This document shows, piece by piece, positions 1 through 4,205 of a stretch of 5,151 nt of DNA (within the stretch, counting starts at the first letter, position 1; the number at the start of each line of letters is the position of its first letter). The stretch comes from Treponema sp. (lineage in GTDB: Bacteria; Spirochaetota; Spirochaetia; Treponematales; Breznakiellaceae). The translations under genes and the position numbers were made by a program. Under the pieces are notes generated by a model. The model did not search any database and was not told the DNA's origin. It worked only from the letters and a program-made list of their open reading frames with translations. The stretch covers positions 1-5,151 of the forward strand of contig WQWD01000200.1 of the NCBI GenBank assembly GCA_009785545.1, given 5' to 3'.

Positions 1-150
1 AATGCAAGAGGAGCAGGCAGAAAACCTAAACTAACAGACGAGATGAAAGAAAGGATAAAAAACTACAGAAAAACAGGAATGACAATAAAAGAAATAGCAG
101 AGACATTGCAAATCTCAATAGGACTAGCACACAAAGGATGTAAATCTTAA
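1..150 (+). CDS. Serine recombinase (resolvase/invertase), C-terminal end only
   Basis: The frame is open from the first base and ends at TAA 148-150, giving 49 residues. They begin NARGAGRKPKLTDEM and continue into a helix-turn-helix with the core MTIKEIAETLQIS. In small serine recombinases of the resolvase/invertase family, the catalytic domain is followed by a basic 'G-R-x-P' linker and a short DNA-binding helix-turn-helix, which matches this layout. The catalytic serine and arginines would lie upstream, outside the window. The sequence differs clearly from the tail of the other resolvase here (3338-3937), so the two are not recent copies. Family assignment is fairly secure; whether the full gene is intact and what site it acts on cannot be seen. 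Confidence 0.75.
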   Translation, partial: NARGAGRKPKLTDEMKERIKNYRKTGMTIKEIAETLQISIGLAHKGCKS

Positions 151-167
151 ATCACCGGGCTACCCTA

Positions 168-186
168 AAAAAACTCCCGCCGGAGG
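168..186 (-). terminator. Rho-independent terminator reading leftward
   Basis: On the minus strand a short CTCC / GGAG stem (plus-strand 174-177 and 182-185) with a four-base loop is followed directly by seven T residues (plus-strand A run 167-173). This is the layout of an intrinsic terminator for a leftward transcript that would cross the structured block at 190-380. It also protects the recombinase at 1-150 from antisense reading. The stem is short, so confidence is moderate. Confidence 0.45.
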
Positions 187-283
187 CGTAAGGGAAACCA
201 ACCGACATAGTACCCCCAGGATGCCAAATCACCGTAACTACCCACCGTTGTACGACGCTCCCGCCACCACGGTAGAGGGCAAA

Positions 284-363
284 CAAAAGAAAAAAATAAA
301 AACGTCAAGGTTGCCCCGCAGGGGCAAGTGAAACGTACCTTGATGATTTTATTTTTTTCTTTT
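284..363. repeat. Large inverted repeat with nested GC hairpin
   Basis: The outer arms are a perfect 17-base A-rich/T-rich pair (AAAAGAAAAAAATAAAA against TTTTATTTTTTTCTTTT). They continue inward to a CAAGGT / ACCTTG pairing with a few mismatches. Inside the left half is a compact hairpin TTGCCCC-GCA-GGGGCAA. The sequence GGGCAAGTG next to that hairpin can pair instead with CACTTGCCC at about 366-374, so two folds compete. Such nested, switchable structures are typical of single-strand origins or regulatory RNAs. The T-rich arm could also end a rightward transcript. Function is not assigned. Confidence 0.6.
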
Positions 364-457
364 ACACTTGCCCGACGTGGGGAAGGGAAAGTTTGTGATA
401 TTTTAGGATAATAGTGCCAAAAATATAAGCAAAAAGAAGTGTAAAGAAAAGTCGGGC

Positions 458-540
458 TTTTTGGGCAAAAAATCAGTGTTATGATGATAGTGTTTAAAAG
501 TTGGGAACAGAGCATTCCAGCTTTTTTTGTTGCCCAAAAA
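458..540. repeat. Eleven-base inverted repeat enclosing a smaller hairpin
   Basis: TTTTTGGGCAA at 458-468 is perfectly complementary to TTGCCCAAAAA at 530-540. Between them lies a small imperfect hairpin around GGAA...TTCC (504-518). The arms would form the base of a structure of about 83 nucleotides in single-stranded DNA or RNA. It may belong with the inverted repeat at 284-363 in one structured non-coding region. Confidence 0.5.
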
Positions 541-569
541 CTAAATTCTTTTTGTACTGACAATTTTGG

Positions 570-592
570 ATGGCTATTGCCATTCTTTTTTG
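570..592 (+). terminator. Rho-independent terminator reading rightward
   Basis: ATGGC-TATT-GCCAT (570-583) is a perfect five-base-pair stem with a four-base loop, followed by TC and a run of six T (586-591), then GTTTT. The structure suits a rightward transcript, but no gene is visible immediately upstream. It would therefore end either a non-coding RNA from the structured block or read-through from the recombinase. Confidence 0.5.
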
Positions 593-815
593 TTTTACAG
601 TTCTGTTGTGCTTGTTTTTTGCTTTTGCTCATAATGCAACGTATTTGCTATTTTTAGCCCCTATTTACTTTACAGGTAGTTTTATATTGTTTTACTATAT
701 ATCGCTATGAGACGAGTGTTTAAATGCGTTTTAAGACCATTCTAAATATTAAATGCTTCTTGGCCAATTTAAAAAGTAAAATTTATTGCTTAGGTTTTGT
801 AATTCAAAAATATAA

Positions 816-856
816 AAAAGTCCTCCTGTATTTTTTACAAGAGGACTTTTGTTTTT
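816..856. terminator. Strong bidirectional intrinsic terminator
   Basis: Arms AAAAGTCCTC (816-825) and GAGGACTTTT (841-850) pair perfectly, and an inner TGTA/TACA pair extends the stem past a single C-A mismatch. A T-rich tail (GTTTTTG) follows on the plus strand and an A-rich tract precedes, giving T residues on the minus strand too, so it can stop transcription both ways. It separates the left structured block from the origin-rep cassette and is the best terminator in the window. Confidence 0.8.
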
Positions 857-970
857 GAGATTTTCATGTGTTCGTATTTATGTTCGATATTTTTTCTTTT
901 TTTTCAGGATTTTTTTTTAAGCAAAAAAACGGTTGAATTTTCCCTCAAAAAGGCTGTAATTTGGCAGAGT

Positions 971-989
971 TTCTTCTTCTCTTGATACA
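971..989 (+). other. Putative double-strand origin (dso) nick site of a pC194/pUB110-type replicon
   Basis: The sequence TTCTTCTTCTCTTGATACA closely resembles, from memory, the conserved nick region of the pC194/pUB110 family (TTCTTTCTTATCTTGATA), including the CTTGATA core also found at the phiX174 origin. By analogy the initiator would cut after CTTG, between 984 and 985, and bind the new 5' end through its tyrosine. A Rep_1 initiator of the same family is encoded 560 bases downstream, on the strand expected for rightward replication, which supports the call. A short GCAC/GTGC stem and a GC palindrome follow within 50 bases, as is usual for structured origins. Confidence 0.75.
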
Positions 990-1003
990 TTGTGATTAAT
1001 GTC

Positions 1004-1036
1004 CGCACCCTAAAGTGCCCCCAAACCCGCGCGGGG
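1004..1036. repeat. Hairpin and perfect GC palindrome downstream of the dso
   Basis: GCAC-CCTAAA-GTGC (1004-1017) is followed by the self-complementary decamer CCCGCGCGGG (1026-1035) in an otherwise AT-rich region. The position, 20 to 50 bases after the predicted nick, suggests a role in initiator binding or in extruding the origin as a cruciform. The decamer could also be a binding site for another dimeric protein. The sequence pattern is certain; the role is inferred. Confidence 0.5.
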
Positions 1037-1148
1037 ACTGGCTTTGAAGGTGTTTTAATACCTGGCTGGTTGAATGTTTTTTTTAAAATGGTTTTTTTTA
1101 TAGTTTTTTTAATAATTTTTTGGGGCTTGTTTGATGTTTGTTCGATGC

Positions 1149-1177
1149 TTGAGATCCGTTAAAATTCGGGGTAATTT
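1149..1177 (+). promoter_or_regulatory. Possible rep promoter
   Basis: TTGAGA (1149-1154) and TAATTT (1172-1177) are separated by 17 bases. The -35 is good and the -10 is poor. An overlapping alternative is TTGTTC with TAAAAT and a 16-base gap. Either would start transcription shortly before the hairpin at 1216-1274 and give rep a leader of more than 300 nucleotides. Confidence 0.25.
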
Positions 1178-1215
1178 GGGGTTTTTGGGAGATTTGAATG
1201 TTATTGATGACAATA

Positions 1216-1274
1216 AAAAAAGCCTGTGGTATATTTTAGGTATCGAATCTAAAAAAAATAACACGGGCCTTTTT
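1216..1274. terminator. Terminator-like hairpin in the rep leader (possible attenuator)
   Basis: The arms 1216-1228 (AAAAAAGCCTGTG) and 1262-1274 (CACGGGCCTTTTT) pair over 13 positions with one mismatch and one G-T pair, and an inner TTTTAG/CTAAAA stem adds stability. The plus-strand arm ends in five T, and the minus strand continues into a long T run, so it could terminate in either direction. Lying between the likely promoter and rep, it could be an attenuator controlling copy number. It could equally shield rep from upstream reading or end a leftward antisense RNA made from the repeats. Confidence 0.55.
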
Positions 1275-1283
1275 ATGCCCTCA

Positions 1284-1545
1284 TCACCAAAAAAGATAAA
1301 TACCAAAAAACCTAAGGAAAGGAAAAAGGTAGATAGCCAAAAAGGTAATAGAGAAGCTTGAATAGAGATTTTCTCAATCACCAAAAGAGATAAATACCTA
1401 AAAACCAAAGGAGAGGGAAAAAGGTAAATAGCTAAAGAGGTAATAGAGAGGTTTGAGATTTTCTCAATCATCACCTAAAGAGATAAATACCCAAATTCAA
1501 GAGAAAAAGGTAAATACCCAAAGAGGTAACAGAAGGAGATTTTTT
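1284..1545 (+). repeat. Three tandem direct repeats of about 93 bp in front of rep
   Basis: Units begin at 1284, 1378 and 1471 with TCACC(A/T)AAA(A/G)AGATAAATACC, so the periods are 94 and 93 bases. The third unit is shortened and runs into the rep ribosome binding site. Each unit carries two copies of an 11-base element resembling RGRTAAATACC (1294, 1328, 1388, 1423, 1481, 1509). Each also has a GGTAATAGAGA-like tail (GGTAACAGA in the last). The strand is strongly purine-biased. Such arrays may bind a regulator or the initiator, or form repeated leader RNA elements each resembling a ribosome binding region. Iteron arrays are not usual for rolling-circle plasmids. Confidence 0.8.
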
Positions 1546-2661
1546 ATGATTAAATCTAATGATAAGTCTATCAAGAACGTAAAGAAAAAGCAAGAGAAAG
1601 TGTTTTTATCTGATAAGGATACAAATGGAAAAGAGCGTCCTTGGGCGGCTAAAAAGACTATGAATGAGGCTTTAAGAGGCACTTATTTATCTTTGGCAAT
1701 GGATGAAAATTTGCTTGGATTGCCTGACTATTATCTTAAAAGGGCAGAAAGATTAAATTTTTGCTCTCGTTATCTTGAATTTAAAAATTTTGAAGATGGT
1801 ACTCGTAAATTGAACCGAGCTTGTTTTTGTCAGCTTACACTTTGTCCTATTTGTTCTTGGCGTAAGGAATTGAAAGTGCGGGTGCAGTTAGGTAAAGTTG
1901 TAACTGAGTTGATAAAGCAAGGTTATCGTTTTCTATTTTTGACTTTGACTTGTGAGAATGTAGGTAAAGTTGACCTGTCTGACACTGTAGATAATCTTTA
2001 TTCGTCGTTTGATAAAATGTTTAAGCTAAGACCTGTAGGAAAGGCTATTGATGGTCATTTTAGAGCTTTAGAGATTACACACGATACTAAGCGCAAGATA
2101 ACAAAGGCTATGTACAAAAGGAGTAAAGAATATTACGATACCAGGAATTTAAAAGTGGGGGATGTTAACCCAAATTTTAATATGTATCATCCGCACTTCC
2201 ATGTTATGTTAGCAGTGAAACCAAGTTATTTTAAAGAAAAGGATTTATATATCAAGCAAGAAGAGTGGACAAGCCACTGGCAGCAATCTTTACAAGTATC
2301 GTATAAGCCAATTGTTGATGTGCGAGCCATAAGGGATGTGAAGGGAAAAGGAGTGCTTGAAGTTGCTAAATACACCGTTAAGGATAAAGATTATATTGTT
2401 AAAGAGGACAGGCAGTTGAGTGAAGAGGTTGTTATGACACTGGATGATGTTTTGTACAGAAGAAGGTTAATTGGCTATGGCGGGATAATGCGTAAAATAC
2501 ATAAAGCGTTGAACCTTGATGAGGATGTAAAAGCAGATGTAAATATCGATGAAGAGGACGAAGAATACAAAGAAGTAAGCCATATCATAGAGCGTTATAA
2601 CTGGCATGTAGGTTTTAAGAATTATGTTTTGAAGTCTGCTAAAAAAGTTACTGCGGATTGA
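1546..2661 (+). CDS. rep: Rolling-circle replication initiator, Rep_1 (pC194/pUB110) family
   Basis: The 371-residue protein nicks the plus strand at the double-strand origin and starts rolling-circle replication. A cysteine cluster ACFCQLTLCPICSWRK (residues 92-107, plus C73) matches the conserved N-terminal motif of the family. Motif 1 is FLTLT (131-135). The metal-binding HUH motif is HPHFH (215-219). The catalytic region is EVAKYTVK, with Tyr276 and Glu272 four residues apart, the same spacing as the catalytic Tyr/Glu pair known in pC194 RepA, where the glutamate ends replication. A C-terminal RRRLIGYGGIMRK segment is also family-typical, followed by an acidic tail. The start at 1546 is chosen because AGAAGGAG (1531-1538) lies seven bases before it. 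An upstream in-frame ATG at 1453 would only translate the leader repeats. All key residues are present, so the protein should be active. It probably shares a transcript with the gene at 2691. Confidence 0.95.
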   Translation: MIKSNDKSIKNVKKKQEKVFLSDKDTNGKERPWAAKKTMNEALRGTYLSLAMDENLLGLPDYYLKRAERLNFCSRYLEFKNFEDGTRKLNRACFCQLTLCPICSWRKELKVRVQLGKVVTELIKQGYRFLFLTLTCENVGKVDLSDTVDNLYSSFDKMFKLRPVGKAIDGHFRALEITHDTKRKITKAMYKRSKEYYDTRNLKVGDVNPNFNMYHPHFHVMLAVKPSYFKEKDLYIKQEEWTSHWQQSLQVSYKPIVDVRAIRDVKGKGVLEVAKYTVKDKDYIVKEDRQLSEEVVMTLDDVLYRRRLIGYGGIMRKIHKALNLDEDVKADVNIDEEDEEYKEVSHIIERYNWHVGFKNYVLKSAKKVTAD

Positions 2662-2690
2662 GTGTGTAATAATTTAAAGGAGATGTAGAC

Positions 2691-2912
2691 ATGAGTCGAT
2701 CAGAGTCAGAAGAGTACGTTCGCTTTGAGTGGAACGAGGAAGAGCAAAGTCATTGCGGTATGGTTGAACGTAATGGTAAATGGGAGTTTATAAAGCCGTT
2801 TGTTACAATGCTGGCGGAGTACGTTAATATGATGTATCAGCCCGGCAGTTCAAAGAGTGGGTTTATGGAGGCTTTGGAAGAAATGGGCTTTGAGTTTGAA
2901 GATTTGGAGTAG
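2691..2912 (+). CDS. Small acidic protein of unknown function, downstream of rep
   Basis: The 73-residue product begins MSRSESEEYVRFEWNEEE and ends in MGFEFEDLE. It is rich in glutamate and aromatic residues, with no signal peptide, membrane segment or recognisable motif. AAAGGAG at 2676-2682 sits eight bases before the ATG, a strong ribosome binding site. Only 29 bases separate it from the rep stop codon and no terminator lies between, so the two are very likely co-transcribed. Small genes next to plasmid rep genes sometimes regulate copy number or act in partitioning, but nothing in this sequence proves that. Its strong negative charge would fit a partner of a basic protein or a DNA mimic; this is a guess. 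I do not recognise the family. Confidence 0.75.
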   Translation: MSRSESEEYVRFEWNEEEQSHCGMVERNGKWEFIKPFVTMLAEYVNMMYQPGSSKSGFMEALEEMGFEFEDLE

Positions 2913-2921
2913 TTAGTTTTC

Positions 2922-2958
2922 ATTGTCCATTGACAATTATTAGATGATCATTCAAGAT
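2922..2958 (+). promoter_or_regulatory. Possible promoter of the small toxin unit, with overlapping dyad
   Basis: A perfect TTGACA (2930-2935) is followed after 17 bases by CAAGAT (2953-2958), a weak -10. The -35 lies within a short perfect dyad ATTGTC-CATT-GACAAT (2922-2937), which could be an operator or a weak terminator for the rep operon. Transcription would start near 2965, about 50 bases before the peptide start codon. Confidence 0.35.
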
Positions 2959-2986
2959 GTGTTTAAGCATATCGTGGGCGGTTCTT

Positions 2987-3015
2987 TGGTCGAACTCCGA
3001 AAGGAGGGCTGACCA
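2987..3015 (+). promoter_or_regulatory. Hairpin that sequesters the toxin ribosome binding site
   Basis: The RNA can fold TGGTC (2987-2991) with GACCA (3011-3015), and inside it CTCC (2995-2998) with GGAG (3003-3006), closed by a GAAA tetraloop. GGAG is the core of the ribosome binding site for the ATG at 3015, so the folded form should block translation. Sequestered ribosome binding sites are usual in type I toxin mRNAs such as fst of pAD1. Confidence 0.65.
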
Positions 3016-3107
3016 TGACAGTGATACCCATGTCGCCATTTGAATTGATTTATTTAATTCTAGTGGCGATTGGACTTTATATCGCTTATAAGAACACAAA
3101 AAAATAA
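3015..3107 (+). CDS. Holin-like small membrane peptide, probable type I toxin
   Basis: The 30-residue peptide starts MTVIPMSPFELIYLILV and ends YKNTKK. It has a short N-terminus with a PFE motif, one hydrophobic helix (about residues 10-25) and a lysine-rich tail. This is the form of the 'putative holin-like toxin' and TxpA/BsrG-type peptides of Bacillota, which insert in the inner membrane and are controlled by antisense RNA. AAAGGAGGG (3000-3008) precedes the ATG with good spacing. A second in-frame ATG at 3030 has no ribosome binding site. The surroundings support the role: a hairpin hides the ribosome binding site, the downstream region carries two terminator hairpins, and the peptide lies on a plasmid-like cassette between rep and a resolvase, where addiction modules are common. 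Assignment rests on pattern, not on a detected homologue. Confidence 0.7.
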   Translation: MTVIPMSPFELIYLILVAIGLYIAYKNTKK

Positions 3108-3140
3108 GCCGCCCTTAGCCAAAGATAGCGGCTTGTTTGG
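3098..3140. terminator. Bidirectional terminator hairpin after the toxin gene
   Basis: AAGCCGC (3106-3112) pairs perfectly with GCGGCTT (3128-3134) around a 15-base loop. On the minus strand the stem is followed by TTA and a run of T (plus-strand A run 3098-3104), a strong stop for a leftward antisense RNA. On the plus strand the tail GTTTGGTT is weaker and may only partly stop the toxin mRNA, allowing a longer form ending at 3245. Confidence 0.65.
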
Positions 3141-3178
3141 TTAGTTGTAATTGCTTTCGATTAATTCTTAATCTAACT

Positions 3179-3196
3179 GAGTTCGACCACTGTCAT
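3179..3196 (+). promoter_or_regulatory. Segment complementary to the toxin mRNA 5' end and start codon
   Basis: GAGTTCGACCA (3179-3189) is the perfect reverse complement of TGGTCGAACTC (2987-2997), the 5' arm of the ribosome-binding-site hairpin. The adjoining CACTGTCAT (3188-3196) is the perfect complement of ATGACAGTG (3015-3023), which includes the start codon. The two pairings are not nested, so they are probably alternatives. The first would open the sequestering hairpin and the second would cover the start codon. It may act within a long toxin mRNA or in trans. Confidence 0.6.
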
Positions 3197-3220
3197 TGTT
3201 TTATGATATGTGACTGTTGG

Positions 3221-3249
3221 GGGCGTTTATAACGCCCTCATTTTTGTTT
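3221..3249 (+). terminator. Rho-independent terminator at the end of the toxin unit
   Basis: GGGCGTT (3221-3227) and AACGCCC (3231-3237) form a seven-base-pair stem with a three-base loop, followed by TCATTTTTGTTT. This is a good plus-strand terminator and would define a toxin mRNA of roughly 280 nucleotides from the promoter near 2930, if the hairpin at 3106-3134 is read through. The minus strand has no T run after this stem. Confidence 0.75.
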
Positions 3250-3251
3250 GC

Positions 3252-3282
3252 TGTATAATTTTTTGTCAATTGATTTAGTCAA
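3252..3282 (-). promoter_or_regulatory. Possible promoter of a convergent antitoxin RNA
   Basis: On the minus strand TTGACT (plus-strand 3277-3282) is followed by AATTAT (16-base gap) or TATACA (plus-strand 3252-3257, 19-base gap) as candidate -10 elements. A leftward RNA from here would overlap the 3' part of the toxin transcript and could end at the T run near 3098, giving about 150 nucleotides. That matches the convergent layout known for B. subtilis bsrG/SR4 and txpA/RatA. The promoter is imperfect. Confidence 0.3.
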
Positions 3283-3337
3283 CATAATTTATCATATTGC
3301 TTAAAGCATGTCCAATTTCATTGTGTTTACTCATTTT

Positions 3338-3937
3338 TTACTTATTTTTTGTTTGGTCATTTTCTATAATCTCGAGATAACGATAAAGACTAGGACGCGA
3401 ACAATTACATAGTCGTGCGAACTCTGCTTTTGTAAGGCTGCCTTTTTGGTAAGTTGGATAATGATTAAGAAAAGCCTGTGGTAATTTGCTTTTGGTTAAC
3501 GCCGGTCTGCCTAATTTGATTCCCTTTGCCCTAGCATTAGCAACGCCGGACTTCACACGCCGGATCGTCATCTTGCGCTCCATTTGCGCAAATATGCCCA
3601 TCATAAGAAACATACTCTCAACCATGGGGTCTATGCCATTATTGCAGTCAGCAGTAAAACCACCGGCTTTGATTGTGATGTTCTGATCAGAAGCCCACTC
3701 AAGAATATGACATAAATGATGGACACTTCTTGTAATGCGGGACAGCTCTAAAACTATTAGAGTGTCTCCTTTTTTTATTTGCTCTTGCAGCTTTTTAAGC
3801 TGAGGCCGCTTTGTATTTGAACCACTCTCATACTCTTGAAAAATTTTTTTAGCACCCATGTTTTTGAGATCTTGTACCTGTCGCTCAATATCCTGCTTAT
3901 TTTCGTTAGTACTGCATCTAGCGTATCCGAACACCAT
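3338..3937 (-). CDS. Serine recombinase, resolvase/invertase family
   Basis: The 199-residue protein is a complete small serine recombinase. The N-terminal catalytic domain starts MVFGYARCST, with Arg7 and the nucleophile Ser9 in the YARxST motif. The second active-site motif ELSRITR (64-70) holds the conserved arginines, and QMERKMTIRRVKSG (118-131) starts the long E-helix. KLGRP (141-145) is the usual linker, and a helix-turn-helix follows (about 165-190, with AEFARLCNCSRPSLYRYL). On plasmids these enzymes usually resolve multimers or cointegrates at a res site placed upstream of the gene, and some invert DNA. An AAGGGG element lies 12 bases before the ATG, somewhat far, but the N-terminus is family-standard. 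The gene converges on the toxin unit. Nothing suggests it is broken. Resolvase versus invertase cannot be settled from sequence alone. Confidence 0.93.
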   Translation of the reverse strand: MVFGYARCSTNENKQDIERQVQDLKNMGAKKIFQEYESGSNTKRPQLKKLQEQIKKGDTLIVLELSRITRSVHHLCHILEWASDQNITIKAGGFTADCNNGIDPMVESMFLMMGIFAQMERKMTIRRVKSGVANARAKGIKLGRPALTKSKLPQAFLNHYPTYQKGSLTKAEFARLCNCSRPSLYRYLEIIENDQTKNK

Positions 3938-4205
3938 AATTGTAACTTACCCCTTAAAACGATTAATTTTGAAGCATCTGACGGGTGTAAATTGTATTAC
4001 AGTATGAAAGCAGATTACCACGTGAATGATTCTGTAGAATAATCCTTTAAAGTGAGTTGTAAAGTAAATGGATTTAGCTTTGAAAAGTGTCAGTAAATCA
4101 GATGATTTTTTTTACGGATTTAACGACATAATTTAGTGTATTTTGTCATATTTTGTCGATTGCGATTTTTCCTTTTTCCAATTACTGTTTGTCTAAAAAA
4201 AAACA
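3938..4205. other. Intergenic region upstream of the resolvase, candidate res region
   Basis: No convincing gene is seen. The region contains short dyads: TGTAA...TTACA (3987-4002), the palindrome-like ATTCTGTAGAAT (4029-4040) and the element at 4124-4158 listed separately. Resolvase genes commonly have a multi-dyad res site directly upstream that also covers their promoter, so this is the place to expect it. On the plus strand the bases up to 4042 form the end of an open frame overlapping the resolvase start, which I judge to be chance. Confidence 0.4.
4124..4158. repeat. AT-rich dyad with tandem decamer, possible recombinase binding site
   Basis: CGACATAAT (4124-4132) is an imperfect inverted match to both of two adjacent decamers, TATTTTGTCA (4139-4148) and TATTTTGTCG (4149-4158). 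Dyads of 25-35 bases with GACA/TGTC ends and an AT-rich centre are typical of sites bound by small serine recombinases. Its position 187 bases upstream of the resolvase fits a res subsite. The identification is inferred. Confidence 0.35.

Larger units (their letters stand above)
151..815. other. Non-coding stretch with GC-rich structured block and several hairpins
   Basis: I see no convincing protein gene here. The first part (about 151-400) is richer in G+C than its surroundings and full of inverted repeats. The rest is T-rich with further hairpins, listed separately. A 155-codon open frame on the minus strand covers 165-632. Its product has an unnatural composition and tracks the structured DNA, so I do not treat it as a gene. 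In rolling-circle plasmids, non-coding regions with strong intrastrand pairing often hold the single-strand origin; that is the best functional guess, but I do not recognise a known sso type. Confidence 0.5.

Noticed and set aside
165..632. A 155-codon minus-strand open frame with ATG
   Set aside because: It spans the inverted repeats and terminators of the structured block, its composition is unlike the true genes here, and I see no domain or ribosome binding site to support it. A homologue search would be decisive.
1131..1361. A 76-codon plus-strand open frame upstream of rep
   Set aside because: It is made of the leader hairpin and the first direct repeat, its lysine-rich end simply translates the repeat, and no good ribosome binding site precedes it.
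1109..1474. A 121-codon minus-strand open frame opposite the rep leader
   Set aside because: It is the reverse reading of the repeats and hairpin, with repeated low-complexity segments (SIQASLLPFWLSTFF-like) that follow the repeat period.
1453..1545. Rep starting at the in-frame ATG at 1453
   Set aside because: The extra 31 residues translate the third direct repeat, while a clear AGAAGGAG ribosome binding site fits the ATG at 1546.
1284..1545. The tandem repeats as a CRISPR array
   Set aside because: The whole unit is repeated with no unique spacers, there are only three units, and no cas genes are nearby.
2922..2937. ATTGTC-CATT-GACAAT as a terminator of the rep operon
   Set aside because: The stem is AT-rich and lacks a T run, so it is better seen as a dyad over the -35 element, if it has a role.
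1218..3483. A shared 14-base word AAAAGCCTGTGGTA at 1218-1231 and 3470-3483
   Set aside because: One copy is in the leader hairpin and the other inside the resolvase gene. A single AT-rich 14-mer match in 5 kb is compatible with chance and no flanking similarity is seen.
3836..4042. A 68-codon plus-strand open frame over the resolvase start
   Set aside because: More than half is antisense to the resolvase catalytic domain and it has no ribosome binding site. Its tail looks slightly protein-like but is too short to support.
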